DNA of 64,000 bases from Mageeibacillus sp. UBA4314. GTDB lineage: Bacteria > Bacillota > Clostridia > Saccharofermentanales > Saccharofermentanaceae. Below the pieces are notes generated by a model. It made no database searches. It worked only from the letters and a program-made list of their open reading frames with translations, and was not told the origin of the DNA. The position numbers and the translations under genes are program-made. The DNA lies in NCBI GenBank assembly GCA_002394605.1, contig DGUI01000018.1, positions 44,144-108,143 on the forward strand, in the 5' to 3' direction. Within the stretch, counting starts at the first letter, position 1; the number at the start of each line of letters is the position of its first letter. Of the stretch, positions 25,379 through 33,730 are shown in pieces.

Positions 25379-26347
25379 ATGCCATTAGTAACTACTACTG
25401 AAATGTTCAAGAAGGCTTATGACGGCGGTTATGCCATCGGTGCTTTCAATGTTAACAACATGGAGATCGTTCAGGGTATAACGGAGGCTGCAGGCGAACT
25501 GAACAGCCCTGTTATCCTTCAGGTATCCAAGGGAGCAAGAGCTTACGCTAACCACACATATCTCGTTAAGCTCGTTGAGGCTGCCGTAGAAGAGAATCCT
25601 CAGATCCCGATCGCGCTCCACCTCGACCACGGTGATACTTTCGAGCTTTGTAAGTCATGTATCGACGGCGGCTTCACATCCGTTATGATCGACGCATCCT
25701 CCAAGTCATTCGAGGACAATATCGCTCTCACAAAGCAGGTTGTTGAGTACGCTCACGATCACGGAGTTGTTGTTGAGGCTGAGCTCGGCACACTCGCAGG
25801 CATCGAGGATGAGGTTGTCGTAGAGGCAGGTAAGGAAGCTTACACAAGACCTGAAGAGGTAGAGGAGTTCGTATCCAGAACAGGTTGTGACTCCCTGGCT
25901 ATCGCTATCGGTACTTCACACGGTGCTTACAAGTTCACAGCTGCACAGTGCACACGTAATGCTGATGGCATCCTTGTACCTCCGCCGCTCAGATTCGACG
26001 TTCTCGAAGAGTGCATCAAGAGACTGCCCGGATTCCCTATCGTTCTTCACGGTTCTTCTTCCGTACCTCAGGAGTTCGTTAAGATGGTTAACCAGTACGG
26101 CGGTAATATGCCTGATGCTGTAGGTATCCCTGAGGAGCAGCTCCGCCAGGCAGCTAAGCTCGCAGTATGTAAGATCAATATCGACTCTGATATCCGTCTT
26201 GCAATGACAGCTAATATCCGTAAGTATTTCGTTGAGCATCCCGATCACTTTGATCCGCGCCAGTACCTCAAGCCCGCACGTCAGGCTGTTAAGGAGATGG
26301 TTGCTCACAAGATCAAGTACGTTCTTGGTTCAGACGGCAAGATCTGA
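25379..26347 (+). CDS. fba: Class II fructose-bisphosphate aldolase (322 residues)
   Basis: It cleaves fructose 1,6-bisphosphate into dihydroxyacetone phosphate and glyceraldehyde 3-phosphate with a divalent metal. The substrate/metal motif ALHLDHGD lies near residue 80, the second conserved region VVEAELGTLAG near 135, a metal His in GTSHGAYKF near 178, and VLHGSSSVP near 224. CKINIDSD near 262 binds the phosphate. It starts MPLVTTTEMFKKAYDGGYAI after AAAGGAG. It carries an insert near PPPLRFDVLEEC and a longer C-terminus than the neighbouring 288-residue aldolase, so the two belong to different class II subgroups. It has its own promoter and terminator. Confidence 0.93.
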   Translation: MPLVTTTEMFKKAYDGGYAIGAFNVNNMEIVQGITEAAGELNSPVILQVSKGARAYANHTYLVKLVEAAVEENPQIPIALHLDHGDTFELCKSCIDGGFTSVMIDASSKSFEDNIALTKQVVEYAHDHGVVVEAELGTLAGIEDEVVVEAGKEAYTRPEEVEEFVSRTGCDSLAIAIGTSHGAYKFTAAQCTRNADGILVPPPLRFDVLEECIKRLPGFPIVLHGSSSVPQEFVKMVNQYGGNMPDAVGIPEEQLRQAAKLAVCKINIDSDIRLAMTANIRKYFVEHPDHFDPRQYLKPARQAVKEMVAHKIKYVLGSDGKI

Positions 26348-26375
26348 TGATCTGATCAGTAGTTTGACAACCCGG

Positions 26376-26406
26376 GGACTGTCTCTTTTGAGGCAGTCCT
26401 CTTTTT
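26376..26406 (+). terminator. Rho-independent terminator of the first aldolase gene
   Basis: GGACTGTCTC-TTTT-GAGGCAGTCC (26376-26399), with a single U-G wobble in the stem, is followed by CTTTTT. Confidence 0.9.
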
Positions 26407-26461
26407 GCCGTTCGCGGCGGTTAGGATCACGCCCGTATCTGCACTCCCGGGAACGGTCTAT

Positions 26462-26522
26462 GTTAGTCCAAGCTAACTAATTTATTATTTTCCCTTGTAA
26501 TTTGCGTCAAAACTTGTATTAT
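26462..26522 (+). promoter_or_regulatory. Promoter of the second aldolase with upstream GTTAGT-N4-GCTAAC operator
   Basis: GTTAGTCCAAGCTAAC (26462-26477) differs by one base from the perfect palindromes at 15857 and 16548. It lies 18 bp ahead of TTGTAA (26495-26500), which is followed by a 16-bp spacer and TATTAT (26517-26522). The position upstream of -35 would suit an activator or a distant repressor site. Confidence 0.55.
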
Positions 26523-26560
26523 TAGTAGCGGTTAATAAATATCCCTAGGAGGAAAATATT

Positions 26561-27427
26561 ATGGCATTAGTTTCTGCTACAGAAATGATCAACAAAGCAC
26601 ACGAGGGTCACTATGCGATCCCTGCTTTCAACACGAACAACCTGGAATGGACACAGTGCATCCTTAAGGCTGTTCAGGAGACAAACACACCTGTCATGAT
26701 CCAGACATCAGAGGGTGCTGCCAAGTACATGGGCGGCTACAAGATGGTTGTTGATATGGTTAACGACCTTATCGAGTCAATGGGTATCACAGTTCCCGTT
26801 GCTCTTCACCTCGACCACGGTACATACGAGGGGGCTAAGGCTTGCATCGAGGCAGGCTACTCTTCCGTAATGTTCGACGGTTCACACTATCCCATCGATG
26901 AGAACATCGCAAAGTCCAAGGAGATCATCGCTCTTGCACACGCTAAGGGTGTGTCAGTAGAGTGCGAAGTCGGCGGAATCGGCGGTACAGAGGACGGCGT
27001 TACATCTAACGGTGAGCTCGCTGATCCTGCAGAGTGTAAGGCAGTTGCTGACCTCGGCGTAGATTTCCTCGCTGCAGGTATCGGTAACATCCACGGTAAG
27101 TATCCTGAGAACTGGGCAGGCCTCAACTTCGAGCGTCTCGCTGAGATCAAGGAAGCTATCGGCGGCAAGCCCATGGTTCTCCACGGCGGTTCAGGCATTC
27201 CTTTCGAGCAGACAAAGAAGGCTGTTGAGCTCGGCGTATCCAAGATCAACATCAACACAGAGCTCCAGCTCGTATTTGCTGATGCTACACGTAAGTACAT
27301 CGAAGCAGGCAAGGACCTCGAGGGCAAGGGATATGATCCCAGAAAGCTCCTCAAGCCCGGCTGTGAGGCTATCGTTGCTAAGGCTAAGGAACTCTGCGAG
27401 GGTTTCGGCGCTGCAGGCAAGGCTTGA
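26561..27427 (+). CDS. fba: Class II fructose-bisphosphate aldolase, second type (288 residues)
   Basis: It has the same reaction class as the neighbour but the short FbaA/GatY-like form found in Bacillus. Key regions: VALHLDHGTYEGAK near residue 81, CEVGGIGGTEDGV near 134, GIGNIHGKYP near 177 (metal His), VLHGGSGIPFEQ near 207 and SKININTELQ near 230. AGGAGG precedes ATG 26561. A tagatose-bisphosphate aldolase role (GatY/KbaY) cannot be excluded from motifs alone, because the two specificities share this fold. It has its own promoter and terminator, so the two aldolases are separately controlled. Confidence 0.92.
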   Translation: MALVSATEMINKAHEGHYAIPAFNTNNLEWTQCILKAVQETNTPVMIQTSEGAAKYMGGYKMVVDMVNDLIESMGITVPVALHLDHGTYEGAKACIEAGYSSVMFDGSHYPIDENIAKSKEIIALAHAKGVSVECEVGGIGGTEDGVTSNGELADPAECKAVADLGVDFLAAGIGNIHGKYPENWAGLNFERLAEIKEAIGGKPMVLHGGSGIPFEQTKKAVELGVSKININTELQLVFADATRKYIEAGKDLEGKGYDPRKLLKPGCEAIVAKAKELCEGFGAAGKA

Positions 27428-27452
27428 TCTGAATAATACAGATATCTTAGGA

Positions 27453-27483
27453 GAGCTGTCTCGATTGAGGCAGCTCTTTGTTC
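27453..27483 (+). terminator. Rho-independent terminator of the second aldolase gene
   Basis: GAGCTGTCTC-GATT-GAGGCAGCTC, with the same internal U-G wobble as the 26376 terminator, is followed by a T-rich stretch. Confidence 0.8.
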
Positions 27484-27595
27484 TTCACGGAAGAACACGA
27501 AAATTCTCCTTTCTCGTGCACGAAACCTCCTGCTGTGCAAAAAATAAGAGAATCTCCCCACTGTCCCACGGATTCCGTGAAGAACCTCATTTTTT
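27480..27595 (+). other. Candidate structured leader element: 13-bp inverted repeat enclosing 80 nt, then T-run
   Basis: GTTCTTCACGGAA (27480-27492) is exactly complementary to TTCCGTGAAGAAC (27573-27585). Inner ATTCTC/GAGAAT segments could also pair, and six T follow at 27590-27595, 33 bp before the esterase start. It could be a riboswitch-like or attenuator leader, or a small non-autonomous mobile repeat. I recognise no known RNA family. Confidence 0.4.
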
Positions 27596-27627
27596 GTGTT
27601 ACTATGAAAGTTGAGGGGGTGATACAT

Positions 27628-28449
27628 ATGGCATCATTCAGATCTGCAGTACGCGAGGCTGAATTATACTGTGCACAGTGCAGGGAATTTGACAGACCGA
27701 GACTTGAGAACGAGGTCCGTCCTGACGGTGTGATCTGCGAGACTGATATCGCATATATTGATGACGGTTCCGAGTTTCATCTCCTTGACGTCTATTATCC
27801 GTCAGAGGACAGAACGTCCGATACGGCATATTTTCTCTTCCACGGCGGTGCATTTGTGTACGGAAACAAGGAACTTGACAAGAACTTCGGCATGAGGCTC
27901 GCGGCAAGTGCCGGGATCCCTGTTGTGAGCATTAACTATACACTCCTCCCGAATGGAACGATGAGGACGATAATCGATGATATCAAGGCTGCGAAATCTT
28001 ATGTGACGGAGAACTTCGGGTTTACGAAGTTCCATTACACCGGCGATTCCGCGGGCGGTGCGCTTGCGGTATTGAGCGCAATCATGTTTGATGATGCACT
28101 TTCCGCGTCGCCGATCTGCGGATGCTATACGATAAGATCTGATGAGTTCCCGGGCGTTCTATTTGCAGGGGAGGAAAAGGATGCGAAGATGCCTCCTTAC
28201 ATCTATGATCTTAAGGCTGAAGCAGACAAACTGCAGGACATTGACGTGGCGATCATTACCGGTGATGAGGATTTCCTCAGGGACGATAATGTGGCGTTGA
28301 GTAAACTCCTGCCCAATGCCGTGTTCTATGATGCCGTATCAACAGAAGACCGCAAGATGACTCATGTATTCCCGATAGGAAATCCCACGTGGCCTGAGGG
28401 CGTGAGAACGATCGGGATCATTTCTTCGTTTGCTCGTAAGTCTTGTTGA
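27628..28449 (+). CDS. Alpha/beta hydrolase, esterase/lipase of the HSL-like HGG group
   Basis: 273 residues from ATG 27628, set by the GGGGGTG ribosome site. An oxyanion-hole motif FLFHGGAF is near residue 75 and the nucleophile elbow GDSAGG near 140; a late Asp (GDEDF) and His (KMTHVFPIG) complete a Ser-Asp-His triad. These are marks of hormone-sensitive-lipase-like carboxylesterases, cytoplasmic enzymes acting on small acyl or acetyl esters, sometimes from plant polysaccharides. No signal peptide is present. The last 32 bp overlap the convergent ribU gene. The candidate structured element at 27480-27595 lies in its leader. Confidence 0.87.
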   Translation: MASFRSAVREAELYCAQCREFDRPRLENEVRPDGVICETDIAYIDDGSEFHLLDVYYPSEDRTSDTAYFLFHGGAFVYGNKELDKNFGMRLAASAGIPVVSINYTLLPNGTMRTIIDDIKAAKSYVTENFGFTKFHYTGDSAGGALAVLSAIMFDDALSASPICGCYTIRSDEFPGVLFAGEEKDAKMPPYIYDLKAEADKLQDIDVAIITGDEDFLRDDNVALSKLLPNAVFYDAVSTEDRKMTHVFPIGNPTWPEGVRTIGIISSFARKSC

Positions 28450-29050
28450 TCAGCTTCGAGATAGGCTTGTAGATCCAGAAAGTTATAAAAGCAACGACAA
28501 TCCCCTTGAAGAGATTGAACGGTACGAATCCCCAGAGGACCAGTGTCCACTTGTCCTTGATAAGTGAATTGACTGCAGTGCTCATGCCGACTACTGCTTC
28601 AGTCGTATAGCCAAGAACGCTTGCATACAGGGGCAGTGTCACAAAGTAGTTAAGAGGGATCGCAATAAGCGCGAGCATTGCCGTACCGATGAGCATTGAT
28701 ACGATGGCGCCCTTCCTGGTGCGCAGCTTGCTGTATATTGCTCCTGCAGTGAATACATAGATGCTTCCTGCCAGGAAATTACTCATCTCACCGATACCTG
28801 ACGTAGCGGTCACGGGGAGGTGTATGAGGTTCTTGAGCAGTTCGATGACCACGCCGTAGACCGGTCCTAAGACAAAGGATCCGATGAGTACGGGGATCTC
28901 AGAGAAATCGAATTTGAGGAAGGGAGGCATGAACGGCAGTGCCACCTCCAGATACATCAAAACGACCGCCATCGCAGTAAGGATGGCTGCTGAGGTGATA
29001 CGGCGGATCTTACGCCTTCTTGCTTGTTCGGGTGTTCTAAGTTCAGACAT
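28418..29050 (-). CDS. ribU: Riboflavin ECF transporter, substrate-binding S component
   Basis: 210 residues with five or six membrane helices. ECF S components bind vitamin and dock on a shared EcfA-EcfA'-T module encoded elsewhere. A basic stretch (EQARRRKIRRITSAAIL) precedes the first helix. The segment VALPFMPPFLKFDFSEIPVLIGSF matches RibU. The FMN riboswitch directly upstream confirms the riboflavin link. The start is ATG 29050 after AGGAG; an earlier in-frame ATG at 29068 lies inside the riboswitch and is rejected. Expression should fall when FMN is plentiful. Confidence 0.93.
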   Translation of the reverse strand: MSELRTPEQARRRKIRRITSAAILTAMAVVLMYLEVALPFMPPFLKFDFSEIPVLIGSFVLGPVYGVVIELLKNLIHLPVTATSGIGEMSNFLAGSIYVFTAGAIYSKLRTRKGAIVSMLIGTAMLALIAIPLNYFVTLPLYASVLGYTTEAVVGMSTAVNSLIKDKWTLVLWGFVPFNLFKGIVVAFITFWIYKPISKLINKTYEQTKK

Positions 29051-29063
29051 AGATATTACTCCT

Positions 29064-29206
29064 TTCATCCGGACTTTACCGTCGGCCGCAGGATCTCACT
29101 GCGTCAGTCCTGCCTTGCTTTATTATTTGACAGGAGTTGCGGGCTTAAGGACCTTGGATCTGATCCTCTCACCGCCGGTCGGGGAATCGCACCCCGCCTT
29201 GGAACG
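29064..29206 (-). promoter_or_regulatory. FMN riboswitch (RFN element)
   Basis: Conserved RFN blocks are read on the minus strand: GGCGGGGTGCGATTCCCC, GACCGGCGGTGAGAGG, AAGCCCGC, GTGAGATCC and then GCGGCCGACGGTAAAG, ending TCCGGATGA. It abuts the ribU ribosome site (AGGAG at 29058-29062), so control is probably by hiding that site when FMN binds. Confidence 0.93.
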
Positions 29207-29271
29207 TGTAGATTATAGATGTAATATGTGATATTGTAAATACGCATTTTGAGTTTTTGCATGAGGGACTT

Positions 29272-30819
29272 ATGGATTACGTGATCTGCACGGCAGTTTT
29301 TCTTTTGACAGCATTTTTGAGTCCCTTTGCGAAGGAACTTAAGCCAAGTCCGGCGCGCAGTAAGATCTGTGATGCCGTATTCTCACTTCTGGTCTCACTT
29401 CTCATCGTTACATCATTTGATGTCTGTCCTTATACGGGAAGGATGCTGGACGGTGATTCGAGCGTATTCATCTACATCGCGAAAATGATGCACAGGGGCT
29501 ATGTTCCTTACAGGGATCTGTTCGACCATAAAGGACCGTGGCTGTATTTCATAGAGTTCTGCGGAATATCAGGAGGAACTGCATTTCTCTGGGTATTGGA
29601 GCTGATCGCTGCTTTTGTCACGATCGTGATCGCATTGAGGATAGCCGGTTTTTTCACGGAGAACATGGCGGCGCGTTATCTCTCCGTATTCTCATGCTTC
29701 TACATTACCGGGTTCTATCTTTACAGGGGCGGGAATTATACCGAGTTCTGGTCACTTCCTTTTATCTGCCTGTCACTGTTGATCTTCGTCAAGTTCTTCA
29801 AGAAGGACGAGTACAGCAAACTGTCCGTTATCCTGCTTGGACTGACATTCGGAATCGTATTCCTTTTGAGGTGTAATCTCATCTCGGTCTGGGCCGTTTT
29901 CCTGCCTGCTGTGGTAATAAGACTGATCGCCAAAAAACGTTGGAAAGACATCCTCATTTGTGCCGTTCTTTTCCTTGCGGGGATCATCCTGTGCCTCATC
30001 CCGGTCCTGGTCTACTACGGGGCAAACAATGCCATTGGACCCATGTATGAATACTACTGGAATTACAACCTTTTCTATACCGGAACGCAGGCGAGCCTTG
30101 ATAACAAGATCGGTGTGTTCCTCCATCTTGCCAAGTACCTCTGGCCCGGTTGGATCGCTCTTCTTGCTGCACTCTATAAGAACCGTGATCTGCCTTTATA
30201 TGCGCTCAACATGCTGTATCTGATCATATCCGTTGTGTTATCCGTCATAAGCGGGCGCGCATACGAGAACTACTTCCTCAACTGCCTGCCGTGTCTTATC
30301 ATCCCGCTGACGATGGCCCTGAACTTATTGTCGGGCATCACTTCCTCTGAGAGCAAAAAGCGCAGGATCCCCGTGGTCATGCTCCTGGCAGTCTGCATCG
30401 CTGTCTCAGCTGCTGCATGCATCATCAGGAACGTTACGCTCGATCCCGTGAGACTTCAGAGGAAGAATGCCGTTACAGACTACATTACCGCCAATACCTC
30501 ACCTGATACCGATGTGTATGTCCTTGGCGGAAACGGAATGTACAACATCTATTCGGAGAGGTATTCAGGCCAGAAGTTCTTCTACCAGTTCCCGCTGACA
30601 TATAACGACGATCTCTATGCGCAGTTCTGGGAGGAAATGAAGAAGGATCCGCCCGATGTCATCGTCGTTCCCTCGAAGTGGAAAGAATTCGATGAGATGT
30701 CGGATGAGGAACGCGCAGTCGGCGTTGCCGCCATACGTTACGATACAGATGTGTTCTGCTCTTCTAACGGTTATACGCTTGATAAGTACGAGAAGTTTTA
30801 TGTGTATACCGGAAAGTGA
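29272..30819 (+). CDS. GT-C-type membrane glycosyltransferase (GT39/ArnT-like)
   Basis: 515 residues from ATG 29272, supported by GAGGG 4 nt upstream. There are about eleven membrane helices. The first extracellular loop carries the catalytic-type DGDSSVF, and the conserved YRDLFDHKGPW loop is seen in bacterial mannosyl/arabinosyl transferases that use lipid-linked sugars. The C-terminal part (about 400-515) is a soluble outer domain. It likely adds a sugar to an envelope polymer or protein. It is monocistronic and stands next to vanY, with which it converges. A related but distinct protein lies at 47448-48824. Confidence 0.8.
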   Translation: MDYVICTAVFLLTAFLSPFAKELKPSPARSKICDAVFSLLVSLLIVTSFDVCPYTGRMLDGDSSVFIYIAKMMHRGYVPYRDLFDHKGPWLYFIEFCGISGGTAFLWVLELIAAFVTIVIALRIAGFFTENMAARYLSVFSCFYITGFYLYRGGNYTEFWSLPFICLSLLIFVKFFKKDEYSKLSVILLGLTFGIVFLLRCNLISVWAVFLPAVVIRLIAKKRWKDILICAVLFLAGIILCLIPVLVYYGANNAIGPMYEYYWNYNLFYTGTQASLDNKIGVFLHLAKYLWPGWIALLAALYKNRDLPLYALNMLYLIISVVLSVISGRAYENYFLNCLPCLIIPLTMALNLLSGITSSESKKRRIPVVMLLAVCIAVSAAACIIRNVTLDPVRLQRKNAVTDYITANTSPDTDVYVLGGNGMYNIYSERYSGQKFFYQFPLTYNDDLYAQFWEEMKKDPPDVIVVPSKWKEFDEMSDEERAVGVAAIRYDTDVFCSSNGYTLDKYEKFYVYTGK

Positions 30820-31680
30820 TCATTCATCTCCCGGCATTACCTGGCACTTGCCGTAGTATGCTTCCAGTGACATGTTGTTCTCATAGAGATATGTGGCAAG
30901 TTCGACGCCGACATATCTGTAGTGCCACGCTTCGTTATCGTACCCGGTCTCGTACATGTAATCCTTCTGGTAACGCCTTATGAATCCAAACTTGTGACAG
31001 TTCTGGTTAACCCACTTGCCGACGGTCGTCGTCCCGAAATTATCCTTGTACTCATACTCGCCTTCCGGACACAGATCGAGCGCTAATCCAAGCTGGTGTT
31101 CAGACCTTCCCTGATATGCGTTGCGCTTGACGGCAAACCTGACGCCTCTCTTCGTTTCCGACCTCACGAAAAGTATCTTCTGCGTTCCGTAAGTCCTGTA
31201 TCCCGATACGAGATAAAGTCCCTGTCCGGTCGCCTCTTTGCAGGCGTTGTAAAGTGCCTCGTAAGCATCCCCTGCCTCACGTCTGAGACGCTGGTATTTG
31301 GAGTGCGGAACGTCGACAAGATCTGAGGGTTCATATTCCGAAGTAAGAGTGTAATATTTGTTGACGAGGGCAGTGATGTCATCAGGGTTTATTACGACAG
31401 TCGCACGTACTGATCTGGGGTCAACAAAACCGTTATACCACGTCACTTTCTCCATGACAGGTTCCACATATTCGGGAACGGGAGTAGGCGACGGTGAAGG
31501 TGTCGGAGTAGATGTCGGAGACGGGGTTAATGAGGGCTCTAAAGTACCCTCATCAACTGATGCAGATGATGAGGCTGTATCAGGAGATACAGCCTGTTCC
31601 TTGCTGCAGGCTGATGCAGCAGATACAACTGCGATCATGCCGGTTAAGATCAAAAAGATAAGCAGTCTGTCAGCCCGCAT
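30820..31680 (-). CDS. D-alanyl-D-alanine carboxypeptidase, VanY family, lipoprotein
   Basis: 286 residues. The signal peptide ends in the lipobox SASACS, then a Pro/Ser/Thr spacer (about 48-70) keeps the enzyme off the membrane. The peptidase M15 motifs are present: SEHQLGLALD (zinc His and Asp) near residue 195 and EAWHYRYVG (catalytic Glu and zinc His) near 253. It trims the terminal D-Ala of peptidoglycan stem peptides outside the cell. There is no van cluster around it, so a housekeeping wall role is more likely than glycopeptide resistance. The stop is 1 bp from the convergent glycosyltransferase stop. Confidence 0.92.
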   Translation of the reverse strand: MRADRLLIFLILTGMIAVVSAASACSKEQAVSPDTASSSASVDEGTLEPSLTPSPTSTPTPSPSPTPVPEYVEPVMEKVTWYNGFVDPRSVRATVVINPDDITALVNKYYTLTSEYEPSDLVDVPHSKYQRLRREAGDAYEALYNACKEATGQGLYLVSGYRTYGTQKILFVRSETKRGVRFAVKRNAYQGRSEHQLGLALDLCPEGEYEYKDNFGTTTVGKWVNQNCHKFGFIRRYQKDYMYETGYDNEAWHYRYVGVELATYLYENNMSLEAYYGKCQVMPGDE

Positions 31681-31730
31681 TTTTACTCCTCAAATTTGCC
31701 TACAGTTGATATTTATTATATCGCTTTTTT

Positions 31731-31739
31731 TGTTATAAT
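31731..31739 (+). promoter_or_regulatory. Extended -10 promoter of glmU-pth-mfd
   Basis: TGTTATAAT (TGn plus consensus -10) lies 44 bp before the glmU start. The -35 region is weak, as usual for extended -10 promoters. The tRNA-Arg promoter at 38836-38844 is identical. Confidence 0.7.
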
Positions 31740-31782
31740 GTTATGCGGTGAATCACTAGCGAAGGAAAGGGACAATCGAATT

Positions 31783-33192
31783 ATGGAAATATGCGCGGTA
31801 GTAATGGCAGCAGGGAATAGCACGAGAATGAAGTCTTCTCATTCCAAAGTTGTTTTTCAGGTTGCAGGCAAACCGATCGTAAAGTGGGTATCAGATGCGC
31901 TTTTTGAAGCAGGCTGCGAAGAGCAGGTATATATAGTCGGTGACCAGCAGGAAGAGATCAGGGACATATTAGGTGAACAGGTTGCGTATGCATTCCAGGA
32001 GCAGAGGCTCGGAACGGGACATGCGGTAATGCAGGCTGCTCCTTTTCTCGAGGGAAGGGACGGTTATGTTATCGTACTTCCCGGTGACTGTCCGATGATC
32101 ACATCGGATACGATCAAGGAAGCGATCGAGTTCACGTCAGAAGGCAAGTATGCGGCAACTGTCGTATCAGCGATCGCAGAGGATCCCACGGGCTACGGAA
32201 GGCTCGTCAGGGATGCTGACGGCAATGTCGTCAAGATCGTTGAACACCGTGACTGCAGTCCGGAGGAATTGAAGATCAAGGAGATCAATTCTTCGATCTA
32301 TGTGTTCAGCACTCCGCTCCTCCTGTCAGCTCTGGGCCGCCTCGGATCCGAGAACGCGCAGAAGGAATACTATCTCACGGATACCATCGGGATCCTGATC
32401 GGCGACGGACATAAGGTCGGTGTGTCGATCTGCGCTTTCGATGATACGAGGGGAGTCAATGACCGCAAGCAGCTTTATGAGGCAACGAAGCTCATGAACA
32501 GGAGGATCATTGCCAAGCATATGCAGCAGGGCGTTCAGTTCCTCGATATGAACTCCACGTGGGTACACCACGAGGTAACGATCGGAAGGGATACCGTTAT
32601 CCTTCCCGGATCGACTCTCATGGGCAAGACGACGATCGGTGAGAACTGTATCATCGGTGAGAATACGAGACTTGACAATGTGACTGTCGGAGACGATACG
32701 ACGATCGATTCATCGATCGCATCACACAGCGTCATCGGTTCTGACTGCCGTATCGGACCTTTCTCACACATCAGGCCAGATACCGTCATCAGAGATCATG
32801 TCACGATCGGTGCTTACGTTGAGGTCAAGAACTCCAAGGTTGACGAATATACGAGAGCAAGACACCTTACATATATCGGAGATTCCAAGGTCGGCAAGAA
32901 TGTTAATTTCGGATGCGGAACGATCACATGTAACTTCGACGGTCAGGACAAGGTTGGATGTACGATCGAAGACAACGTATTTATCGGCGGTAACTCCAAT
33001 ATCGTATCTTCTGTCGTTCTCGGTAAGGACAGCTATATCGCGGCAGGTTCCACGATAACGGAAGATGTTCCTCCGTTAGGTCTCGGTATCGGAAGATCCA
33101 AGCAGGTCAATAAGGCCGAGTGGGTTGCGAAGAAGAGCAGGATGAGAGGCGCTAACTACATCAGACTCGACGACAAGCGTACGGAGGTCTGA
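31783..33192 (+). CDS. glmU: Bifunctional UDP-N-acetylglucosamine pyrophosphorylase / GlcN-1-P acetyltransferase
   Basis: 469 residues. The N-terminal pyrophosphorylase domain starts MEICAVVMAAGNSTRMKS, the GxGxxxR-type nucleotide loop. The C-terminal left-handed beta-helix is made of hexapeptide repeats, with GNFVEVKN-like EVKNSKV and the GCGTITCNFDG loop of GlmU. It makes UDP-GlcNAc for the cell wall. AAGGAAAGGG precedes ATG 31783. pth follows after 1 bp and mfd overlaps pth, an order common in Firmicutes. A second, shorter GlmU-like acyltransferase sits in the nagB operon at 57997. Confidence 0.95.
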   Translation: MEICAVVMAAGNSTRMKSSHSKVVFQVAGKPIVKWVSDALFEAGCEEQVYIVGDQQEEIRDILGEQVAYAFQEQRLGTGHAVMQAAPFLEGRDGYVIVLPGDCPMITSDTIKEAIEFTSEGKYAATVVSAIAEDPTGYGRLVRDADGNVVKIVEHRDCSPEELKIKEINSSIYVFSTPLLLSALGRLGSENAQKEYYLTDTIGILIGDGHKVGVSICAFDDTRGVNDRKQLYEATKLMNRRIIAKHMQQGVQFLDMNSTWVHHEVTIGRDTVILPGSTLMGKTTIGENCIIGENTRLDNVTVGDDTTIDSSIASHSVIGSDCRIGPFSHIRPDTVIRDHVTIGAYVEVKNSKVDEYTRARHLTYIGDSKVGKNVNFGCGTITCNFDGQDKVGCTIEDNVFIGGNSNIVSSVVLGKDSYIAAGSTITEDVPPLGLGIGRSKQVNKAEWVAKKSRMRGANYIRLDDKRTEV

Positions 33193-33193
33193 C

Positions 33194-33730
33194 ATGTGGC
33201 TGATCACCGGTCTTGGCAATCCCGGAACAAAGTATTACAAGACGTGGCATAACTTAGGTTTCCTTGCGATCGATCTTCTTGCAGAGAAGCACGGTATAAC
33301 CATAGGCAAATCCAAGTTCGACGGTGAGTACGGCAAGGGCAGGATAGAAGGGGAAGATGTCATTCTCCTCAAGCCTTTTACATATATGAACAATTCAGGT
33401 ATCTCCGTTGCTGCCGCTGCGAAGTTCTTCAAGGTGGAGCCGTCGAAGATAATAATCATGTACGATGACATCGATATCGAGTGCGGTAAGATCCGCGTCA
33501 GGACGAAGGGTTCGGCGGGCACCCACAACGGCATGAAGTCTGTAATCGAACATCTCGGTACGCAGGATTTCCCGAGAGTACGGATCGGAACAGGTCCCGT
33601 ACCGGAACACTGGGATCTCATAAATTACGTCTTGAGCAACGTTCCGGAGGAGAAGCGTCTGGAAGTGTTCGATTCTTTCGGACTTGCATGTGATGCAGTC
33701 GTTGATCTGATCAAAGGTAAATATGATTGA
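33194..33730 (+). CDS. pth: Peptidyl-tRNA hydrolase
   Basis: 178 residues. It releases peptides from prematurely dropped peptidyl-tRNA. The N-terminus GLGNPGTKYYKTWHNLGF includes the conserved Asn and catalytic His. KPFTYMNNSG and DDIDIECGKIRV (catalytic Asp), followed by GSAGTHNGMKS, are all in place. The length is normal for the family. It lies 1 bp after glmU and overlaps mfd by 8 bp, so it is translated within the glmU-pth-mfd operon. Confidence 0.96.
   Translation: MWLITGLGNPGTKYYKTWHNLGFLAIDLLAEKHGITIGKSKFDGEYGKGRIEGEDVILLKPFTYMNNSGISVAAAAKFFKVEPSKIIIMYDDIDIECGKIRVRTKGSAGTHNGMKSVIEHLGTQDFPRVRIGTGPVPEHWDLINYVLSNVPEEKRLEVFDSFGLACDAVVDLIKGKYD

Noticed and set aside
29050..29068. Earlier ATG start for ribU at 29068
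   Set aside because: It lies inside the FMN riboswitch 3' end; the AGGAG site points to ATG 29050.
30820..31680. Vancomycin-resistance locus
   Set aside because: vanY alone is present, with no vanH, vanA, vanX or two-component genes; a normal wall peptidase is more likely.
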